The position numbers and the translations under genes are program-made. 64,000 nucleotides of DNA. Origin: Kordia antarctica (lineage in GTDB: Bacteria; Bacteroidota; Bacteroidia; Flavobacteriales; Flavobacteriaceae). The notes below the pieces were generated by a model. That model saw only the letters and a list, made by a program, of their open reading frames with translations, was not told the DNA's origin and did no database searches. The stretch is taken from the NCBI RefSeq assembly GCF_009901525.1, contig NZ_CP019288.1, positions 3,377,501 through 3,441,500 of the forward strand. The letters run 5' to 3'. This document shows, in pieces, positions 9,270 through 18,438 of the stretch (the first letter of the stretch is position 1; every line of letters begins with the position of its first letter).

Positions 9270-11066
9270 ATGAAGCACATTAGAAACTTTTGCATTATTG
9301 CACATATCGATCACGGAAAGAGCACGTTGGCTGACAGATTGTTAGATTTTACAGGTTCGGTAACTGAGCGAGAAAAGCAAGATCAATTACTGGATAGTAT
9401 GGATTTAGAACGTGAACGTGGAATCACGATTAAATCGCATGCCATTCAAATGGAATATACGTTTGAAGGTCAAGATTACATATTGAATCTGATTGATACG
9501 CCTGGACACGTAGATTTCTCCTATGAAGTTTCACGATCTATTGCTGCTTGTGAAGGCGCATTGCTTATTGTTGATGCTGCACAAAGCATTCAAGCGCAAA
9601 CGATTTCTAATTTATATTTAGCATTAGAGAATGATCTGGAAATTATTCCAATCTTAAATAAAGTAGATTTACCAAGCGCCAATCCTGAAGAAGTAACCGA
9701 TGATATTGTTGATCTATTAGGTTGTGATCCTGAAGAGATTATTCACGCAAGTGGAAAAACAGGTTTTGGTGTTGACAATATTTTAGAAGCTATTATTAAG
9801 CGTATTCCTCATCCAAAAGGGAATTATGATGAACCGTTACAAGCCTTAATTTTTGACTCTGTGTATAACTCTTTTAGAGGTGTTGAAACCTATTTTAGAG
9901 TTATGAATGGTTCTATTAAAAAAGGACAACGCATCAAATTCGTCGCAACCAATAAAGAATATAATGCTGATGAAGTTGGTACATTAAAATTGAGTCAAGT
10001 AGTTCGAAAAGAGATAAAAACAGGCGATGTTGGCTACTTAATTACAGGAATTAAAGATGCACGCGAAGTAAAAGTTGGTGATACGATTACGGATGCTAAA
10101 AACCCAACAACGAAGGTTCTCGCAGGATTTGAGGATGTAAAACCAATGGTTTTCGCAGGAATTTATCCAGTTGATACCGAAGATTATGAAGAACTTCGTA
10201 ATTCGATGGAAAAACTACAATTAAATGACGCTTCGTTGGTATTTGTACCAGAAAGTTCAGCCGCTTTAGGTTTCGGTTTCCGTTGTGGATTCTTAGGAAT
10301 GTTACACATGGAAATCATTCAAGAACGTTTAGAGCGCGAATTTAATATGACTGTGATTACCACGGTTCCTAACGTATCGTATCATGCGTTTAAGAGAAAA
10401 GATCCAGACGAAATTATTATTGTAAATAATCCTACTGATTTGCCTGATCCGTCAAGTTTAGATCGTGTAGAAGAACCATATATTAAAGCAACTATTATTA
10501 CAAAATCTGATTATATCGGAAATATAATGTCGTTGTGTATTGAAAAACGTGGTTTAATTACCAATCAAACATACTTAACTACAGAACGTGTAGAGTTGAC
10601 TTTTGATATGCCATTGGCAGAAATTGTTTTTGATTTTTATGATCGATTAAAAACGGTTTCCAAAGGATATGCTTCGTTTGACTATTCGCCAATCGGATTG
10701 CGCGCGTCAAAACTGGTTCGTGTTGATATTTTACTGAACGCACAACCTGTAGATGCACTTTCTTCCTTAATTCATGCGGATAATGCACACAATATTGGTA
10801 AAAAGATGTGTGAGAAGCTAAAAGAATTAATTCCAAGACAACAGTTCGATATTCCCATTCAAGCTGCGATTGGCGCAAAAATTATTTCGCGTGAAACGAT
10901 CAAAGCACTTCGTAAAGATGTAACTGCAAAATGTTATGGTGGAGATATTTCGCGAAAGCGTAAATTATTGGAAAAGCAGAAAAAAGGAAAGAAACGTATG
11001 CGCCAAGTTGGTAATGTAGAAATACCACAACAAGCATTTATGGCAGTGTTGAAATTGAATGATTAA
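9270..11066 (+). CDS. lepA: Elongation factor 4 (LepA), ribosome back-translocase GTPase
   Basis: The 598-residue length is normal for LepA. The G-domain motifs are complete: [15 protein letters not shown] (P-loop), the switch region with [22 protein letters not shown] (G3) and [10 protein letters not shown] (G4). The C-terminal hallmark of the family is also present ([20 protein letters not shown], ending [12 protein letters not shown]). The enzyme binds the ribosome and remodels stalled or mistranslocated complexes under ionic stress. It is a single-gene unit with its own promoter element and a strong terminator. Confidence 0.98.
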   Translation: MKHIRNFCIIAHIDHGKSTLADRLLDFTGSVTEREKQDQLLDSMDLERERGITIKSHAIQMEYTFEGQDYILNLIDTPGHVDFSYEVSRSIAACEGALLIVDAAQSIQAQTISNLYLALENDLEIIPILNKVDLPSANPEEVTDDIVDLLGCDPEEIIHASGKTGFGVDNILEAIIKRIPHPKGNYDEPLQALIFDSVYNSFRGVETYFRVMNGSIKKGQRIKFVATNKEYNADEVGTLKLSQVVRKEIKTGDVGYLITGIKDAREVKVGDTITDAKNPTTKVLAGFEDVKPMVFAGIYPVDTEDYEELRNSMEKLQLNDASLVFVPESSAALGFGFRCGFLGMLHMEIIQERLEREFNMTVITTVPNVSYHAFKRKDPDEIIIVNNPTDLPDPSSLDRVEEPYIKATIITKSDYIGNIMSLCIEKRGLITNQTYLTTERVELTFDMPLAEIVFDFYDRLKTVSKGYASFDYSPIGLRASKLVRVDILLNAQPVDALSSLIHADNAHNIGKKMCEKLKELIPRQQFDIPIQAAIGAKIISRETIKALRKDVTAKCYGGDISRKRKLLEKQKKGKKRMRQVGNVEIPQQAFMAVLKLND

Positions 11067-11085
11067 GCACATAAAACATATTAAA

Positions 11086-11122
11086 AATCGGCTGTAATTA
11101 TATAATTGCAGCCGATTTTTTT
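11086..11122 (+). terminator. Rho-independent terminator of lepA
   Basis: A 15-bp stem (AATCGGCTGTAATTA against TAATTGCAGCCGATT, one G-T pair) with a very short loop is followed by seven Ts. It lies 20 nt after the lepA stop. Confidence 0.9.
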
Positions 11123-11341
11123 GTTTTGTATTCATACGCACTTCTCGATACAATTTTTCTTCATTTCATTACAAAAAATTACTCGAAGAGACGGTTTAGA
11201 TATAAGATCATCGTCATTCTAAGCTTGACTCAGCGTTTCATTATAAATAGACAAATTAAAAAATTTGTAAATTCGTGATAGAAAAAAATATTTTTGAACT
11301 GGTTTGATCGTAATTTCAAACATACAGTTAAATTTGAGATC

Positions 11342-11851
11342 ATGAAACAACGCTACACAAACTTAATTTTCGTTTTAATTACTTTTTTATTTTTACAAAA
11401 TTGCACTTCAAAAAAAGCGACAATAATAGATTCAAGTAAACCTTCTATTCTTTTTCAATTTGAAGGAAATAAACCGCTATTCTTTAAAGCTTTAGAAGCT
11501 GATATTCGTAAATACTTTTCGAAAGAAGGCATTCTTGTTGGATTTGAATATAATTTTAAAGTTCCACCTCGTGATAATAACGATTATAAAAATTTACCCA
11601 AGTATGTATATGAAACTACTTTTGATCTTCGTTGGAATATAAACTTCATTGAAGTTGAAAACCTTCGATTTAATCTAAGAGAAAGAGAGAAAAATAGTAT
11701 ATATAAGTTCATACTAAATCTATATAATTCGAAAACGGATAAGCGCATAGAAAAGTCATTTGAAAGCCTAAGTATTAGCTATATTAAAGATGACAGAAGC
11801 TATGATTTGGCAAAAAAATTATTGAAAAAGTATAAAAAAATTCTGAAATAG
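11342..11851 (+). CDS. Putative lipoprotein, 169 aa, unknown
   Basis: The start at 11342 (MKQRYTNLIFVLITFLFLQ) is preferred over an ATG at 11294 because it begins directly at a lipoprotein signal peptide whose lipobox is LQNC. The mature part has no family I recognise. It is basic at the C-terminus (LAKKLLKKYKKILK) and contains alternating hydrophobic segments compatible with a small beta-rich domain. The gene stands alone, with lepA upstream and a non-coding repeat region downstream. Confidence 0.65.
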   Translation: MKQRYTNLIFVLITFLFLQNCTSKKATIIDSSKPSILFQFEGNKPLFFKALEADIRKYFSKEGILVGFEYNFKVPPRDNNDYKNLPKYVYETTFDLRWNINFIEVENLRFNLREREKNSIYKFILNLYNSKTDKRIEKSFESLSISYIKDDRSYDLAKKLLKKYKKILK

Positions 11852-12183
11852 AAATAGTTCATAAGCTAGCGCGATTTTGGAAATCACGCCGAAAAACCTA
11901 AAAGCAAAGCGATCTCAATTCTAAAAGCAGCAGCGGTCTAATTTCTATGAGCAAAGCGAAGTGTTAGACTTACTTGGACGTTATAGACTGGTTGGATTTA
12001 CTCTTGTGAGAAGCTGAATCAAGTTCAGCTTGACGAAAGAACCTTAAATATTAAAAAGTTAGTGAGAGGTTCTAACTGACGCCGAAAAATCTAAGAGATT
12101 CACGACTGCACGAGAAAAAGTCTAACAGTTACGAGCAAAGCGAATAAAGCGGTCTCAATTCTAAAAGCGAAGCGTTCTAAAAT
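11852..12183. repeat. Intergenic region built of short dispersed repeats
   Basis: No gene is seen here. The word TCTCAATTCTAAAAGC occurs twice exactly (11913-11928 and 12153-12168), ACGCCGAAAAA followed by CTAA occurs near 11887 and 12075, and variants of ATGAGCAAAGCGAA recur. A related word (CTATGAGCGCAGCGG) is found at about 35445. A small hairpin, GCTGAATCAAGTTCAGC at 12013-12029, matches a module found in four other intergenic sites of the window. Confidence 0.6.
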
Positions 12184-14028
12184 CTAAGTAGTTTCCGTAT
12201 TCTCCACATCAAACGGTTTCCCTAAATACACAAGTTTCCAGTCTTGCCCAATTTCGTCAATTTCCATATTATGTGAAGAAATAATATGAAACTCTCCATC
12301 TTCTTTTTTAATGAATAATGGAATAATGTCTTTGTCTTTATTTGTAATATCAATCAGGCCTTTGTAATGCTCTTTATCATTGATATCAATTTCTTGAATA
12401 GAAGGATATTTACGAGTTACTTCCGTTAATGTAGCGTAATCGTCGGTATTAGAAAATAAGCCTTCTTTCGGATTGTTATTGTCGTCTAACATTTCTTCTC
12501 GTGTCACCAATCGGAACGAACCATTTTCACCAAATTGTTTCGAAAATTTATTAATCGCATATTCATTAATGGCTGAATTTCCTGTCATTGCCATTACATA
12601 GCCAACATCATTCAGTTCTATATTATCCGTAAGCATTGTAGAATATATATCTGTATTAATGGCTTCTAAACCTAATTCTTTTGCTTTCGCGATGTTACTC
12701 TTATTGCTATCAATTAATACCACATGTCTTTCATTCGTCTCTAAATAATGACCTAATAAACGTGATACTTTTGAAGCGCCAACAATTAAAATTCCATCAG
12801 ATTTAGTCAAGAAAACACCAACAATTTTCGCAAATAAACGCGCTGTTGTTGCATTTAGTAAAACCGTTCCAAGTACAATCATAAATACTAATGGCGTAAT
12901 ATATTCAGCTCCTTCTACACCTTGTTTTACCAACTTACTTCCAAATAATGAAGCAATTCCTGCAGCGACAATTCCACGTGGTCCAACCCAACTTATGAAG
13001 AGTTTTTCGTTGATGTTTAATTTTGACCTGGCAGTACTCAAAAACACACCAATTGGTCGTATGACAAATACAACCACAATAAATAGTACCGCAGTTTTCC
13101 AACTGTAAAGTAACATTAAATCTTCCATGTTTATATTCGCGGCAAGCAGTATAAACAGTATAGAAATCAGTAAAATACTGAGCGATTCCTTGAAGTATAA
13201 AAGTTCTTTAATGTTTTCTAATTTTCCGTTTCCTAATACCATTCCCATGACAACAACGGCTAGTAAACCAGATTCGTGCGCAAAGATTTCCGATTGGACA
13301 AATACCAATAATACAGCCGATAATGAAACAACATTTAGCAAATAATGCGGAATGAATTTTTTATTAATCGCGAATGCCAATGCGTGCGCAAACGTAAATC
13401 CGAAGGTTGTTCCGAATAGTATAATTTTTCCAAACTCAATTAACGCAGTTTTAGTGAAACCGCTATCGCCTTCTACACTAATAAATTCAAATACCAAAAC
13501 GGCAACCAATGCACCAATTGGATCAATTAAAATTCCTTCCCATTTCAATACTGTAGAAATATCTTTTTTTAACGGAATATTTCTTAAAATCGGTGTGATT
13601 ACGGTTGGTCCGGTTACGATGATTAATCCTGAGAATAGAAATGATAATTCCCAACTCAATCCAAAAACTAGATGCGCTACAATTCCTGCTCCAAAAAAAG
13701 TAATTGCCGAACCAAGTGTAATAAGTTTTGTAATTACAGGTCCTACCGTTTTAATCTCGGAACGTTTTAACGTCAGTCCGCCTTCAAACAGAATAATACT
13801 AATGGCTAGCGATACAAAGTAATAGAGACTTTCGCCAGGAAAAAGTCCTTTTTCGCCATTCCATTTAGGTTCAATCCATTTGGTTCCATCTTCAGATAAA
13901 AATTCTGCTGCAATTGGTCCAACAAGTAAACCAATAAGTATTAAAGGTAAAATTGCTGGAATTTTAAGCTTCCATGCAACCCATTGTGCCAATATTCCTA
14001 AGATGATAATTCCCGCTAATTCGAGCAT
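12184..14028 (-). CDS. NhaP-type Na+(K+)/H+ antiporter with TrkA-N/RCK domain
   Basis: The 614-residue protein has about twelve transmembrane helices in its first 390 residues, with the cation:proton antiporter core (ILFEGGLTLKRSEIK and WVGPRGIVAAGIASLFGSKL are typical). A cytoplasmic NAD-binding TrkA-N domain follows (GILIVGASKVSRLLGHYLE, about 405-520), and then a short C-terminal regulatory portion. It exchanges monovalent cations for protons across the inner membrane, as expected in a marine organism. The ATG start at 14028 begins with a hydrophobic helix (MLELAGIIILGILA). It is a single gene, with a repeat region on each side. Confidence 0.93.
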   Translation of the reverse strand: MLELAGIIILGILAQWVAWKLKIPAILPLILIGLLVGPIAAEFLSEDGTKWIEPKWNGEKGLFPGESLYYFVSLAISIILFEGGLTLKRSEIKTVGPVITKLITLGSAITFFGAGIVAHLVFGLSWELSFLFSGLIIVTGPTVITPILRNIPLKKDISTVLKWEGILIDPIGALVAVLVFEFISVEGDSGFTKTALIEFGKIILFGTTFGFTFAHALAFAINKKFIPHYLLNVVSLSAVLLVFVQSEIFAHESGLLAVVVMGMVLGNGKLENIKELLYFKESLSILLISILFILLAANINMEDLMLLYSWKTAVLFIVVVFVIRPIGVFLSTARSKLNINEKLFISWVGPRGIVAAGIASLFGSKLVKQGVEGAEYITPLVFMIVLGTVLLNATTARLFAKIVGVFLTKSDGILIVGASKVSRLLGHYLETNERHVVLIDSNKSNIAKAKELGLEAINTDIYSTMLTDNIELNDVGYVMAMTGNSAINEYAINKFSKQFGENGSFRLVTREEMLDDNNNPKEGLFSNTDDYATLTEVTRKYPSIQEIDINDKEHYKGLIDITNKDKDIIPLFIKKEDGEFHIISSHNMEIDEIGQDWKLVYLGKPFDVENTETT

Positions 14029-14084
14029 GTATGCGTAATTTTAGATTGAAAAAGTAAATTTAATAATTATAATGTGAATGTGAG

Positions 14085-14243
14085 TTAACCCGTTGTGCAT
14101 TTTAAATTCAAAAGTATAATAAAGCGTCCGTTCGAGTGATTTTGAGGCACGAAAAATTGTATCGAGAACATTTTTAGTGTAAAAAACGCTATTCTCGATA
14201 CAAATTTTACTCATCTTCAATCGTAAAATCCACAACGGGTTAA
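14085..14243. repeat. Nested inverted-repeat element, about 159 bp (MITE-like)
   Basis: The outer arms TTAACCCGTTGTG (14085-14097) and CACAACGGGTTAA (14231-14243) are perfect 13-bp inverted repeats, and similarity continues inward for about ten more bases. Inside lies a second perfect 12-bp pair, TTGTATCGAGAA (14157-14168) and TTCTCGATACAA (14192-14203). No coding capacity or target-site duplication is evident. The inner word TTCTCGATACAA also occurs near 11147. Confidence 0.6.
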
Positions 14244-14300
14244 GTTAGATATCTTCATATCAAAGAAACAGTTTTTTAAATCTGGTTTTCTAGATAACTT

Positions 14301-14693
14301 TTATTGATCTACAACTCCAATAAATTTTAAATATTCAATTTCAGTATCGTAAATTTCTAATAAGTCATTTTTTGTCAATTCAACTTTTTCCTTATTCATA
14401 GCATATTCGACAAGTTGATTAATGTCAAATTCGACCTCTGATACGGTTTCGCCTTCTGAATTTGGATTCTCAGAAATCAGTCCAATAGTATTCATATAAT
14501 TTTCTTCCGCAATCAACGCTTCATGAATTAAATTCAAATCAGATGTTTTTTTGTTCAGTTCTAATGCAATAAAACAAGTTGCTTCGCCCAAATCATAGAT
14601 TTCTTTTCCAGCATTATTTTCATCTACAGAACAAATTGGTTCGTTTTTACAACTAAAAATTGAGAATAAAGATAATATGAGTATTTTTTTCAT
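14301..14693 (-). CDS. Small acidic lipoprotein, 130 aa, unknown
   Basis: The N-terminus MKKILILSLFSIFSC is a lipoprotein signal with Cys15 as the lipidation site. The mature part is acidic and predicted helical (Glu/Asn-rich; EVEFDINQLVEYAMNKEKVE), with two further Cys residues near its beginning and middle. I do not recognise a family. It is monocistronic by spacing, with the MITE-like element downstream and a repeat-family copy upstream. Confidence 0.6.
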   Translation of the reverse strand: MKKILILSLFSIFSCKNEPICSVDENNAGKEIYDLGEATCFIALELNKKTSDLNLIHEALIAEENYMNTIGLISENPNSEGETVSEVEFDINQLVEYAMNKEKVELTKNDLLEIYDTEIEYLKFIGVVDQ

Positions 14694-14779
14694 GTGTTAT
14701 AATAAAATTTTGGAAATCATTAAATAATCTGAATTCGATGTAATATTTATTCAAATAAAATTTTGAAAACACTAAAATT

Positions 14780-14911
14780 CAGTTTTTTATTTTCGTTTTC
14801 TTTGTGCGCACAAAGAATACTGAATCAAGTTCAGCACAGGCGTCAACAAAAGAAAGTGCGCTTTTCCAGAGGTATTTTTAATTTTTCTTTTAGGGAAAAG
14901 GAAAAAACTAC
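14780..14911 (-). repeat. Family I interspersed repeat, truncated copy F (minus orientation)
   Basis: On the minus strand this copy shows the family's 3' half: the conserved word ACCTCTGGAAAAG, then GCGCACTTTC, then the hairpin word TTTGTGCGCACAAAG and the AACGAAAATAAAAAA tail. The 5' half (TCCGCAGTG...GAAGCCTTGG) is missing. The nested 19-nt module TACTGAATCAAGTTCAGCA is present at 14818-14836. A diverged second copy of that module lies in inverse orientation at 14913-14942, so this copy is bracketed by module copies. Confidence 0.75.
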
Positions 14912-15001
14912 TGTTGACGCCTGTATTGGGCTTGATTCTGAGTTTCATCATATATTCTTTACTTATAAATATATGTAATCTTGAATTTCATTTTCTAAAA
15001 C

Positions 15002-17419
15002 TTATTTTTCCTCACTATAAGTTACCAACATACGAAGTTCGTTATACGAAAAATTAGCACCTGCAATTTCTTTAAGTTCGGTTAAACCTTCAAACGTATT
15101 ATTTTTGATGATTTCCAGTCCTTTTTTTACTTTTTCTTCTGATAATATTTCGGTAATATCTAAAACTCCTTCACTCACATAATGCGCCAAATGTCCTAAA
15201 ATCGTAGAAGCTGCCAAGGCTCTTTTTTTTGCAATTTCTTCTATAGAAAAACCTTCTTTAAAAAAGTCTAATGAAATCGTTTTTGTGTTTTTCTTCTCCA
15301 CTTCAATAACGACTTCTACCTCTTTTGATGTTAAGTTGTTTTTTGTAGTATACTCAGTTATGATTTCTAAAATTTCTTCTCCATATTTTTCTACACGTAT
15401 TTTACCCATTCCGTGTATTTTTCTAAGTTTTTTAGCGGTAGTTGGCAATAATTCGCACATTTCATACAATGAATTTTGAGTAAATACTTGAAACGGTGGA
15501 ATGTTATCAGAGCTAGAAATACTCGATCTAAATAATCGTAAGTTTTCAAATAATTCTTCGTGCGCTGTAGCTGTCGCTATTTTTCGTTTTACAACCTTGA
15601 TTTCTGAAACGTCTAAGAGTGATTTTGCGCGAATTTTTAAGTAATTTTCTGTTAAAAAATTATCCGATAAGGCTTCTAAAATCTTGGTTTTTATTGCTAA
15701 TTTATCTTCTAGATCTTTCAATTGCTTTTCAAAATCTTTTGAGACAGCTTTGTTATCCGTTGCAAAAGTTAGCGTACTTAAAGTAGTTGCAATGTGTTGT
15801 TTTGTTTGTGCTGTAAAGTATGTAATTGCTTTTTTAAACCGTTCTTGTATTGCGGCATCTTGTTCAGGATTTTCAATGTCTTTTGCAAACGTTGCTAATT
15901 GATTTTTGAACGAATTATTAATCTTCAATAAAGGTATAATTCCTTTATCTTTTATGGCTTCAAGCGGTTCCGAAATATTTCCCGTGAGTGTATTTCTATT
16001 ATTGTAATAAATATCAAGCAACCGTTTTACTGGATGCATAAACGAATGATAATCAAATACTTCTCCCATTAAATTTAACTGAAATGCTTTTTTAGAAGCT
16101 TGCAAATCGGCTTCATCAGGTTCGTTTTCTTCAAGCTGTTTTGTAAACGTATTTATAGTAGCATCACTAATTATACTTGCAGATTTTATAGGTGTTTTTA
16201 ATACAATGCCTTCTAAAGTTTTGCACCTGCTCAACGCTACATATGTTTGTCCATGCGCAAAAGAAGCTTCGGCATCAATAATCGCTTTTTCAAACGTTAA
16301 ACCTTGACTTTTATGAATGGTAATTGCCCACGCCAATCGTAACGGAATTTGCGTATATGTTCCTTCAATATTGTTAGAGATTTCTTTTGTTTCTTGGTTG
16401 AGTGTGTATTTTATATTTTCCCAAGTTTCATACGTTGCTTCTATAATATCATCATCTGAACATTTTACAGTGATGGTATCTTCATCTAAATGAATTACGG
16501 TGCCAATTTTTCCATTGTAATACCGCTTTTCGGGCGAACTATCATTTTTAATAAACATAACTTGTGCTTCTTTTTTGAGCACTAAATTTTCACTATTTGG
16601 ATATGTTTTTTCATTAAAATTGCCCGAAATAGCTGCTGTATATTTTTTTGACTTCCCTTTTAATTTTTCTAATTCTTTTTGGTTGATAGCATCTGCACGA
16701 TTGTTATGCGTAGTAAGTGTAATGTAACCATCTTCCTTTTTCGGATTAAAATCTGGTTGGTATTGTTTATTTAGAATTTCTGCGGAAGCGGGAGAAAGTT
16801 TATCGTTGCGAATTTCATTTAATATAGAAATAAATGCTTGGTTTTGCTGACGATAAATCAGTTTTAATTCAATAGATAAAACAGCTGCTTTTTGATATGC
16901 AATACTGCTAAAAAAATAAGCTGTTTTATAGTAGTTTTTCAGCAATTGCCATTCATTAGGACGAATAACTGGCGAAAGCTGCTGTAAGTCACCAATTAAT
17001 AATAGTTGTACGCCACCAAAAGGCTGCGTTCTATCTTTGTATCTGCGCAATACTTCATCTATTCCGTCTAAAACATCAGCGCGAACCATACTAATTTCAT
17101 CAATAATAACAAGGTCTAATGATCTTATAATATTGATTTTGGTTTTACTAAACTTCCGTTGAATTGTAGTGCTTTTTCCGGTAGCATCAGGAATAAACGG
17201 TTCAAAAGGCAACTGAAAAAACGAGTGAATTGTTACACCTTTTGCGTTAATTGCAGCAACACCAGTTGGAGCCACAACCACTAATCGTTTTAATGATTCG
17301 GCTTTTATTTTGTGTAAAAAAGTAGTCTTACCAGTACCTGCTTTCCCCGTTAGAAATAAATTTCTATTCGTTTTTTCTATAAAATTAAATGCTAACTCTA
17401 GCTCTTTATTAATTTCCAT
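15002..17419 (-). CDS. Pif1/RecD-like DNA helicase with HRDC and C-terminal HTH domains
   Basis: The start at 17419 (MEINKELELAFNFIEK) is preferred over one 87 nt upstream because it directly precedes the helicase core. The 805-residue protein has Walker A GKAGTGKT (25-32), the continuation APTGVAAINAKGVTIHSFF typical of Pif1 helicases, Walker B IIDEISM, and a late helicase motif AITIHKSQGLTFEKA. An HRDC domain follows (about 600-690, LPTTAKKLRKIHGMGKIR), then a C-terminal helix-turn-helix (FSIEEIAKKRALAASTILGH). Pif1-like enzymes unwind DNA 5' to 3' and clear G-quadruplexes and R-loops. HRDC plus this HTH is otherwise familiar from RecQ, so the protein merges features of both. Confidence 0.9.
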   Translation of the reverse strand: MEINKELELAFNFIEKTNRNLFLTGKAGTGKTTFLHKIKAESLKRLVVVAPTGVAAINAKGVTIHSFFQLPFEPFIPDATGKSTTIQRKFSKTKINIIRSLDLVIIDEISMVRADVLDGIDEVLRRYKDRTQPFGGVQLLLIGDLQQLSPVIRPNEWQLLKNYYKTAYFFSSIAYQKAAVLSIELKLIYRQQNQAFISILNEIRNDKLSPASAEILNKQYQPDFNPKKEDGYITLTTHNNRADAINQKELEKLKGKSKKYTAAISGNFNEKTYPNSENLVLKKEAQVMFIKNDSSPEKRYYNGKIGTVIHLDEDTITVKCSDDDIIEATYETWENIKYTLNQETKEISNNIEGTYTQIPLRLAWAITIHKSQGLTFEKAIIDAEASFAHGQTYVALSRCKTLEGIVLKTPIKSASIISDATINTFTKQLEENEPDEADLQASKKAFQLNLMGEVFDYHSFMHPVKRLLDIYYNNRNTLTGNISEPLEAIKDKGIIPLLKINNSFKNQLATFAKDIENPEQDAAIQERFKKAITYFTAQTKQHIATTLSTLTFATDNKAVSKDFEKQLKDLEDKLAIKTKILEALSDNFLTENYLKIRAKSLLDVSEIKVVKRKIATATAHEELFENLRLFRSSISSSDNIPPFQVFTQNSLYEMCELLPTTAKKLRKIHGMGKIRVEKYGEEILEIITEYTTKNNLTSKEVEVVIEVEKKNTKTISLDFFKEGFSIEEIAKKRALAASTILGHLAHYVSEGVLDITEILSEEKVKKGLEIIKNNTFEGLTELKEIAGANFSYNELRMLVTYSEEK

Positions 17420-17589
17420 ATGATATTTGTTGCCATAAAGGTAAAAGAAATAGATTACGTTGGTTTTATTTTGAAATATTTTTTTATTGGAAGCAATATC
17501 TGACAAATTTGGAAAAAAAGAGTGAAGTGGTTGTTTTGATTTTTCAAAAATATACTATCTTTAAAAACCAAATCAGAAAATAACCCTTT

Positions 17590-18438
17590 TTGCATAAAAA
17601 ACCATTTCATATTATAGGAATCGGAGTTGCGTTTTCTCCAAATTTGAAAGCTAATATTCACGAATCGGCAAGATTGTCTTTGCTTTTTGAAGCGAAGTTA
17701 GTGTTGATTCATGTTGGCGAACACTCTGCTCAAAAAGAACAAGAATTAGAAGAAATTCTACAACCATTTGTTGCGCAAAATCTTTCGTACGAATTGGTTT
17801 TTAAAACTGGAGATCCTGTCGAAGTTATTTTATCTACAAGTAAAGAAAAAAAGGTTGACCTCTTGATTTTAGGCGCTGTACAACGTGAAAATTTCTTAAA
17901 ATATTATGTAGGTTCCATTGCGAGAAAAATTACGCGTAAAGCAACTTGTTCCATTTTATTAATGATAAAACCGTCTATTGAACGTATTCCATGCGGACAC
18001 ATTGTTGTAAATGGTTTGCAAGATCAAAAAACGAAAAAAGCCATTGCTTCTGCGTTTTATGTTGGACATAAGTTAGGTGCTTCAAAAATTTCGATTGTAG
18101 AAGAAATTAGACAACAAGAAATTTCTGTAAATGTAGATGATGATAAATCACTACGGAAAGCCAATTTAATAAAAGAGCGCATTCGAAATAGAGAAAAAAG
18201 TAGAATTAAAAAAATTGTTGCGGAAATTCCTAAAGAACATCTTGAAAATATTGCCATAAAATCACAACCTATTTTTGGAAAACGAGGCTATTCCATCGGA
18301 CATTATGCACAAGTTGTACGTGCCGATTTGTTAGTGATGAATGCACCGACAAAAATGACGTTTTGGGATCGTTTATTTCCGCATGACATCGAACATATTT
18401 TAACCGAACTACCAACCGACGTATTAATTATTCAATGA
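17590..18438 (+). CDS. Universal stress protein, two UspA domains, TTG start
   Basis: No ATG is available near the N-terminus and an in-frame stop lies at 17581-17583, so translation most likely starts at TTG 17590 (MHKKPFHIIGIG). The 282-residue protein holds two UspA domains (about 1-135 and 140-282). The first ends with the nucleotide-binding-type motif GAVQRENFLKYYVGS followed by RKATCSILLM; the second retains LLVMNAP and ends TDVLIIQ. The stop overlaps the start of the SulP transporter gene by four bases (ATGA), so the two are co-translated. A role in tuning the transporter under stress or energy limitation is inferred from this arrangement. Confidence 0.85.
   Translation: MHKKPFHIIGIGVAFSPNLKANIHESARLSLLFEAKLVLIHVGEHSAQKEQELEEILQPFVAQNLSYELVFKTGDPVEVILSTSKEKKVDLLILGAVQRENFLKYYVGSIARKITRKATCSILLMIKPSIERIPCGHIVVNGLQDQKTKKAIASAFYVGHKLGASKISIVEEIRQQEISVNVDDDKSLRKANLIKERIRNREKSRIKKIVAEIPKEHLENIAIKSQPIFGKRGYSIGHYAQVVRADLLVMNAPTKMTFWDRLFPHDIEHILTELPTDVLIIQ

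Noticed and set aside
13127-13822. Plus-strand ORFs of 72 and 156 aa
   Set aside because: They are antisense shadows of the antiporter membrane domain and have no domain similarity that I can see.
14763-14978. 71-aa plus-strand ORF
   Set aside because: It lies almost entirely within repeat copy F and its bracketing module copies. Translation of these repeats gives unrelated low-complexity peptides.
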